This document shows positions 60,831 through 64,000 of a stretch of 64,000 nucleotides of DNA, piece by piece. The notes under the pieces were generated by a model. That model searched no databases. It was given only the letters and a program-made list of their open reading frames with translations, and had not been told where the DNA came from. Location of the stretch: positions 1,178,001 to 1,242,000 of the forward strand of contig NZ_CP127174.1 in NCBI RefSeq assembly GCF_030273315.1, given 5' to 3'. The stretch's first letter is position 1; each line of letters opens with the position of its first letter. A program made the translations under genes and the position numbers. This DNA comes from Natrialbaceae archaeon AArc-T1-2. GTDB lineage: Archaea > Halobacteriota > Halobacteria > Halobacteriales > Natrialbaceae.

Positions 60831-61841
60831 TCAGTAGTCGATCCCGTGGACGTCGGCGACCGCAGAGAGCGTCTCGTCGACGTCGTCGCTCACGTCGCCG
60901 TCGGGAACGATCGGCCGCTGGCCGTCGAAGACCTCGTGGACGATCGCGACGCTTTCGGCGAGCAGCTCCAGACCGTACCCCCCCTCGAGGACGAACGCGA
61001 GCGCAGCGTCGGTGTCGTTGGCGATCGTTCGGAGTCGATCCGTCATGACGGCGTAGGCGTCCGTCGAGAGGCGAATGCGAGAGATCGGATCGTGACGGTG
61101 GGCGTCGAAGCCGGCACTGACGAGCAGGAGGTCGGGGTCGAACGACTCGAGTGCGGGCGCGAGCACGCCCTCGACGGTCCGCAGGTAGTCGGCGTCGTCG
61201 GCTCCTGCGGGCATCGGAACGTTCACCGTCGTGCCCTCACCGTCTCCCTCGCCGGCTTCGTCGACGTCGCCGGTGCCAGGGTAGAGCCCGCTCTCGTGGA
61301 TCGAGGCGACGAAGACGTCACCCCGATCGTAGAAGATGTCCTGTGTGCCGTTGCCGTGGTGGACGTCCCAGTCGACGATCGCGACTCGTCGTGCACGCAG
61401 GTCCTCGAGTGCATGCTGGGCGGCGACGGCGACGTTGTTGGCGAAGCAAAACCCCATCGCGTCGTCGGTAACAGCGTGGTGTCCCGGCGGGCGTCCGAGC
61501 GAAAACGGCGTCTCGCGTCCGTCTTCCCCCTCGAGGGCCGCCTCGGCGGCCCAGCAGGCCAATCCGGCACTCCGGAGAGCTGCGTCCCAGGTTTCTTCGA
61601 CCGCGATCGTATCGGGGTCCCAGTTGCCCCCACCGTCGGCACAGAACGATCGAATCTCCTCGAGATACTCGCGGTCGTGAACTGCCGCGAGCTGTTCGAT
61701 CGTGGCGGGGTCGGCCTCGACGTACTCGACGCCGTGTTTTCGTTTCAGCCCCTCACGGATCGCACGTAGCCGGTCGGGCGACTCCGGGTGGCGGGAACCG
61801 GGGTCGTGCTCGAGACAGGTGTCGCTGTAACCAAATCGCAT
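60831..61841 (-). CDS. Histone-deacetylase-family protein
   Basis: This is 336 residues from the ATG at 61841 (MRFGYSDTCLEHDPGSRHPE). The catalytic GRPPGHHAV (two His), zinc ligands in DWDVHHGNGTQDIFY (DxH) and SAGFDAHRHDP, and GGYGLELLAESV are intact. Class II-like HDAC or acetoin/polyamine deacetylase by family. The histone gene ends two bases before its start, so they are likely cotranscribed. Confidence 0.93.
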   Translation of the reverse strand: MRFGYSDTCLEHDPGSRHPESPDRLRAIREGLKRKHGVEYVEADPATIEQLAAVHDREYLEEIRSFCADGGGNWDPDTIAVEETWDAALRSAGLACWAAEAALEGEDGRETPFSLGRPPGHHAVTDDAMGFCFANNVAVAAQHALEDLRARRVAIVDWDVHHGNGTQDIFYDRGDVFVASIHESGLYPGTGDVDEAGEGDGEGTTVNVPMPAGADDADYLRTVEGVLAPALESFDPDLLLVSAGFDAHRHDPISRIRLSTDAYAVMTDRLRTIANDTDAALAFVLEGGYGLELLAESVAIVHEVFDGQRPIVPDGDVSDDVDETLSAVADVHGIDY

Positions 61842-61842
61842 C

Positions 61843-62274
61843 TCACTCGAACAGCGAGAAGTACGTCTCGATGTCTTCGGCCTTGATCGTCCGCCGGTCG
61901 GCGTGTCGAGCGAGCGTCGCCGCCGCACGGGCGACGTTGTCAGCGTAGTCTTCGAGGATGTCAGCCAGGGCGATTCGGGCGTCCATCGAGACGCGGTACC
62001 GGTCGTCGATCTCGATACGGGCGATCCGGTCGACCGGTGCGACCGGAAGCTCCAGATCGTCCTTGTCGACGACCACCTCGACGTCGAAATCCGCCGCCAT
62101 GAGCGTCTTTCGACCGTCTTCCGTCGCCCGACGGGCCGCATCGCCTGCGAGGTCGGCACCGTGTTCCTGGATGCGTTTTGCAAGTTCCTCCGACGCCTCG
62201 GCACTCACCCTGAGGTTTCCTGCGTTTCGCCGGATAATAGAGTCTACTGGGGCGAACGGAAGCTCGACGTTCAT
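61843..62274 (-). CDS. hstA: Tandem histone-fold protein
   Basis: This 143-residue protein has two histone folds: residues about 3-65 (LPFAPVDSIIRRNAG...ASEELAKRIQEHG) and 74-143 (LPVAPVDRIARIEID...LADILEDYADNVARAA). Fusion of two folds is the haloarchaeal histone form. It is acidic, so DNA-packaging ability is uncertain and a regulatory role has been proposed for the family. CATTAAGAG on the minus strand about 27 nt upstream is a possible TATA box. Confidence 0.94.
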   Translation of the reverse strand: MNVELPFAPVDSIIRRNAGNLRVSAEASEELAKRIQEHGADLAGDAARRATEDGRKTLMAADFDVEVVVDKDDLELPVAPVDRIARIEIDDRYRVSMDARIALADILEDYADNVARAAATLARHADRRTIKAEDIETYFSLFE

Positions 62275-62349
62275 ACCTTAATGCCTGCAGTTGACACTCT
62301 TAATGGTTTTCCTAGCGGGATCGAACCGCGGATCGGTCGACCGGCCGTA

Positions 62350-63771
62350 TCAGAACACGTCGCTCGCCTCGAGGCGTCCGTCGCGGACGACGCCGCGGGC
62401 GGTGACTTCCTCGCCGAGTCCGACGTCCGCGTCCGTTTCGACGCTCATCGTCTCCTCACCGTCGTCTAACACCACCGGGTCGCCGGCCTGGACGACCACG
62501 CCCGTGAACTCGAGTTCTTCGCCGTCCGCGTCCGTACCCGTACCCGTAGCTCCGTCGCCCCCGCCGACATCGCTCGAGGTGGCCGTCGAGTCCTCCGTGC
62601 CGTCGTCTGAAAACGCCGAGAGCCCGGCCGACTCGTCGTCCGCGTCGGATTCGTCCGCACCGGCATCGTCGGCGTCGAGCACCGTCACCGTCGATCGCCA
62701 CCCCGCCGAGGCCTCGAGGTCGTCCTGCCAGCCGTCCTGGACCTCGACGTCCGTGAACGCGACCTCGTCGCCGGGGCCGAGTTCGATATCCGCTTTCTCG
62801 CCCCACAGCGCGACGCGAACGTCGCCGGTGGCGTCCTGCAGGCGAACGTTTCGAACCTGACCCTCCGAGCCGTCGTCGCGATCGAAGGTGCGTTTGGGAT
62901 CTGCCGACCGGATTACCCCCGCGACGTCGACCGTCTGACCGATCTCGAGGTCCTCGATCGGCGTGCTCTCGGGGACGTACTCGACCTCGGCATCGACCTC
63001 CTCGACTGCACCCCGGTTGCCGACGTGGAGTTCGAGGTCGCCGTCGCGTTCGCGGACGTAGCCGTCGACGACCTCGACGGTCGTCCCGGACTCGAGGTCC
63101 GCGACGCGGTCGGCTCGCTCGTCCCACAGCGTCACGCGAACGCGACCGGTCGAATCGCCCAGCGTGAGGTTCGCGACTCTCCCTTCGGAGCCGTCGTCGC
63201 GGTCGAACGTCCGCACCGAGTCAGTATCGAGTACGACCCCCACGAGGTTGACGTTCGAGAGCCCGAGCGAGAGGTCCTCGACCGTCTGCGTATCGGAGAG
63301 CTGGACGTCGACGTCCGCGTCTGGATCGGGTTCGACCTCGTCGACGCTGACCTCGACGCCGGAAAAGCCCTCCTTCGGACGACCCTTGAGCCGTAACACC
63401 TGGCCCTCCTCGAGTTCTCCGATTGCAGCCTCGGCGTGTTCGTCCCAGAACGCGGCGCGAACGGAGCCCGTCTCGTCTGCGACCTCGACGTTGACCACGC
63501 GACCGTCCTCGTCCTCGCCGTCGCGTTCGAACGTCCGTAGCTCGCCGATGCTCACCACCTTCGCGACGAACTTGGCTTCCTCCATGCCGGGTTCGACGTC
63601 CGCGACGCCGCCGACTTCGCTCTCGCCGAGTTCGTGAGCGACGAGCATCGCCGCCGTCTCCTCGTCCGCGAGTCCACCCATCTGCTCTACTTTCGCCTCG
63701 ACGGCCTCGCGAAACTCCTCGAGGGAGACGTCGGCCTCGAGGTCCTCGTAGACGCCCTCGATGTCGCTCAT
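62350..63771 (-). CDS. rpa: Replication protein A (single-stranded DNA-binding protein)
   Basis: This is 473 residues from the ATG at 63771 (MSDIEGVYEDLEADVSLEEF). A short helical N-terminus is followed by three OB folds with repeated RTFERDGEDEDGRVVNVEV / RTFDRDDGSEGRVANL / RTFDRDDGSEGQVRNV, and an acidic tail with a final OB-like strand set. It binds ssDNA in replication and repair. It heads the rpa-histone-deacetylase cluster; in Haloferax the essential RPA lies close to the histone gene as I recall. Confidence 0.93.
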   Translation of the reverse strand: MSDIEGVYEDLEADVSLEEFREAVEAKVEQMGGLADEETAAMLVAHELGESEVGGVADVEPGMEEAKFVAKVVSIGELRTFERDGEDEDGRVVNVEVADETGSVRAAFWDEHAEAAIGELEEGQVLRLKGRPKEGFSGVEVSVDEVEPDPDADVDVQLSDTQTVEDLSLGLSNVNLVGVVLDTDSVRTFDRDDGSEGRVANLTLGDSTGRVRVTLWDERADRVADLESGTTVEVVDGYVRERDGDLELHVGNRGAVEEVDAEVEYVPESTPIEDLEIGQTVDVAGVIRSADPKRTFDRDDGSEGQVRNVRLQDATGDVRVALWGEKADIELGPGDEVAFTDVEVQDGWQDDLEASAGWRSTVTVLDADDAGADESDADDESAGLSAFSDDGTEDSTATSSDVGGGDGATGTGTDADGEELEFTGVVVQAGDPVVLDDGEETMSVETDADVGLGEEVTARGVVRDGRLEASDVF

Positions 63772-63983
63772 TCTATACTCGTGCATGAATAGCCCGCGCA
63801 TAAACGTTGTCGTTGCCCGGTTCGTGCTCCCGTCGTCGGTGACATGGCGGAGTCTGGTCGCGGGTTGATACCTAAAGGTTCGGTCCGTCGCCTCGAGTCA
63901 ACGGCCACGGCCCGCGAAACCGCCCGACAGCACGACAGCCCTTTCGAAAGGGCTTTAACGTGGACCGCTCTACGAAGAGATGA

Positions 63984-64000
63984 GTCCTGATAGGGTAGTG
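63984..64000 (+). tRNA. Likely 5' end of a tRNA cut by the window edge
   Basis: GTCCTGA (acceptor strand), TA (U8-A9) and GGGTAGTG (D-arm start) end at the window edge. A TATA-like TTTAA (63954-63958) preceded by a BRE-like CGAAAGGG lies about 26-30 nt upstream. The anticodon is outside, so the isotype is unknown. The bases ATGAGTCCTG (63980 on) could also be read as a short protein start; I prefer tRNA. Confidence 0.5.

Overview
The window is a stretch of haloarchaeal chromosome. The DNA is GC-rich (about 65% by eye). The proteins are strongly acidic, with Asp/Glu-rich linkers and Tat-type lipoprotein signals (RR...LAGC), and many starts sit about 25-30 nt behind a TATA-like box, as expected for leaderless transcripts. 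The rRNA operon runs 16S-spacer-23S-5S-tRNA-Cys, and the gene families (SUI1/aIF1, IleRS, Rio1, archaeal CCA-adding enzyme, tandem histone, RPA, HVO_0234-type propeller) are archaeal. A member of Natrialbaceae (Natrialba/Natronorubrum/Haloterrigena type) is my inference; no search was possible.

Layout. 1-7.4 kb: a transglutaminase-core membrane protein cut by the window edge, aIF1, rhodanese, Nudix hydrolase, two small haloarchaeal DUF proteins, a RimI-type acetyltransferase, an MFS transporter and a DUF7119 protein. 7.5-14.2 kb: tRNA-Lys with a displaced copy of its 3' end, a flavin/F420-type oxidoreductase, tRNA-Cys, then the whole rRNA operon on the minus strand with processing stems, four TATA-like promoter boxes and a degenerate spacer tRNA-Ala. 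14.4-20.6 kb: a YHS mini-protein, a regulator/membrane-protein pair, and a four-gene 2-oxoacid dehydrogenase complex (E1alpha, E1beta, E2, E3). 20.8-28.1 kb: a phosphate ABC transporter (pstSCAB, no phoU) divergent from a tungstate-type ABC transporter (tupABC) that ends with a ModE/TOBE regulator.

28.3-39.8 kb: small membrane proteins, SDR, thiolase, DUF5806, GlmM, a propeller protein carrying four 30-bp repeats, a lipoprotein, PRPP synthetase, an MBL-fold hydrolase and IleRS. 39.9-43.3 kb: a uracil-DNA glycosylase, a decayed tandem duplication between it and bluB, HIT, and a HalOD1/DUF7344 pair. 43.4-51.4 kb: LigA, Rio1, a small lipoprotein remnant, LipA, a PH-domain protein and a Ski2/Hel308-like helicase. 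51.4-64 kb: UspA, OsmC, DUF2071, queuosine-precursor transporter, M29 aminopeptidase, DUF309, UvrB, tRNA-Asn, CCA-adding enzyme, an HDAC-like deacetylase, a histone, RPA, and what looks like the start of another tRNA at the right edge.

Genes that work together: LipA supplies lipoyl groups needed by the E2 of the oxoacid dehydrogenase; LigA, UvrB, UDG, RPA and the helicase are DNA-repair/replication functions; RPA, histone and deacetylase form one co-oriented chromatin cluster. I see no insertion sequence, CRISPR array or intact provirus. The most notable non-ordinary signals are the tRNA-shaped relic without an anticodon loop in the rRNA spacer, the decayed UDG-bluB tandem duplication, the split tRNA-Lys 3' end, the inverted duplication at the Nudix gene end, and a palindromic candidate operator in front of tupA. 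I did not find convincing evidence of a wholly new multi-gene system.
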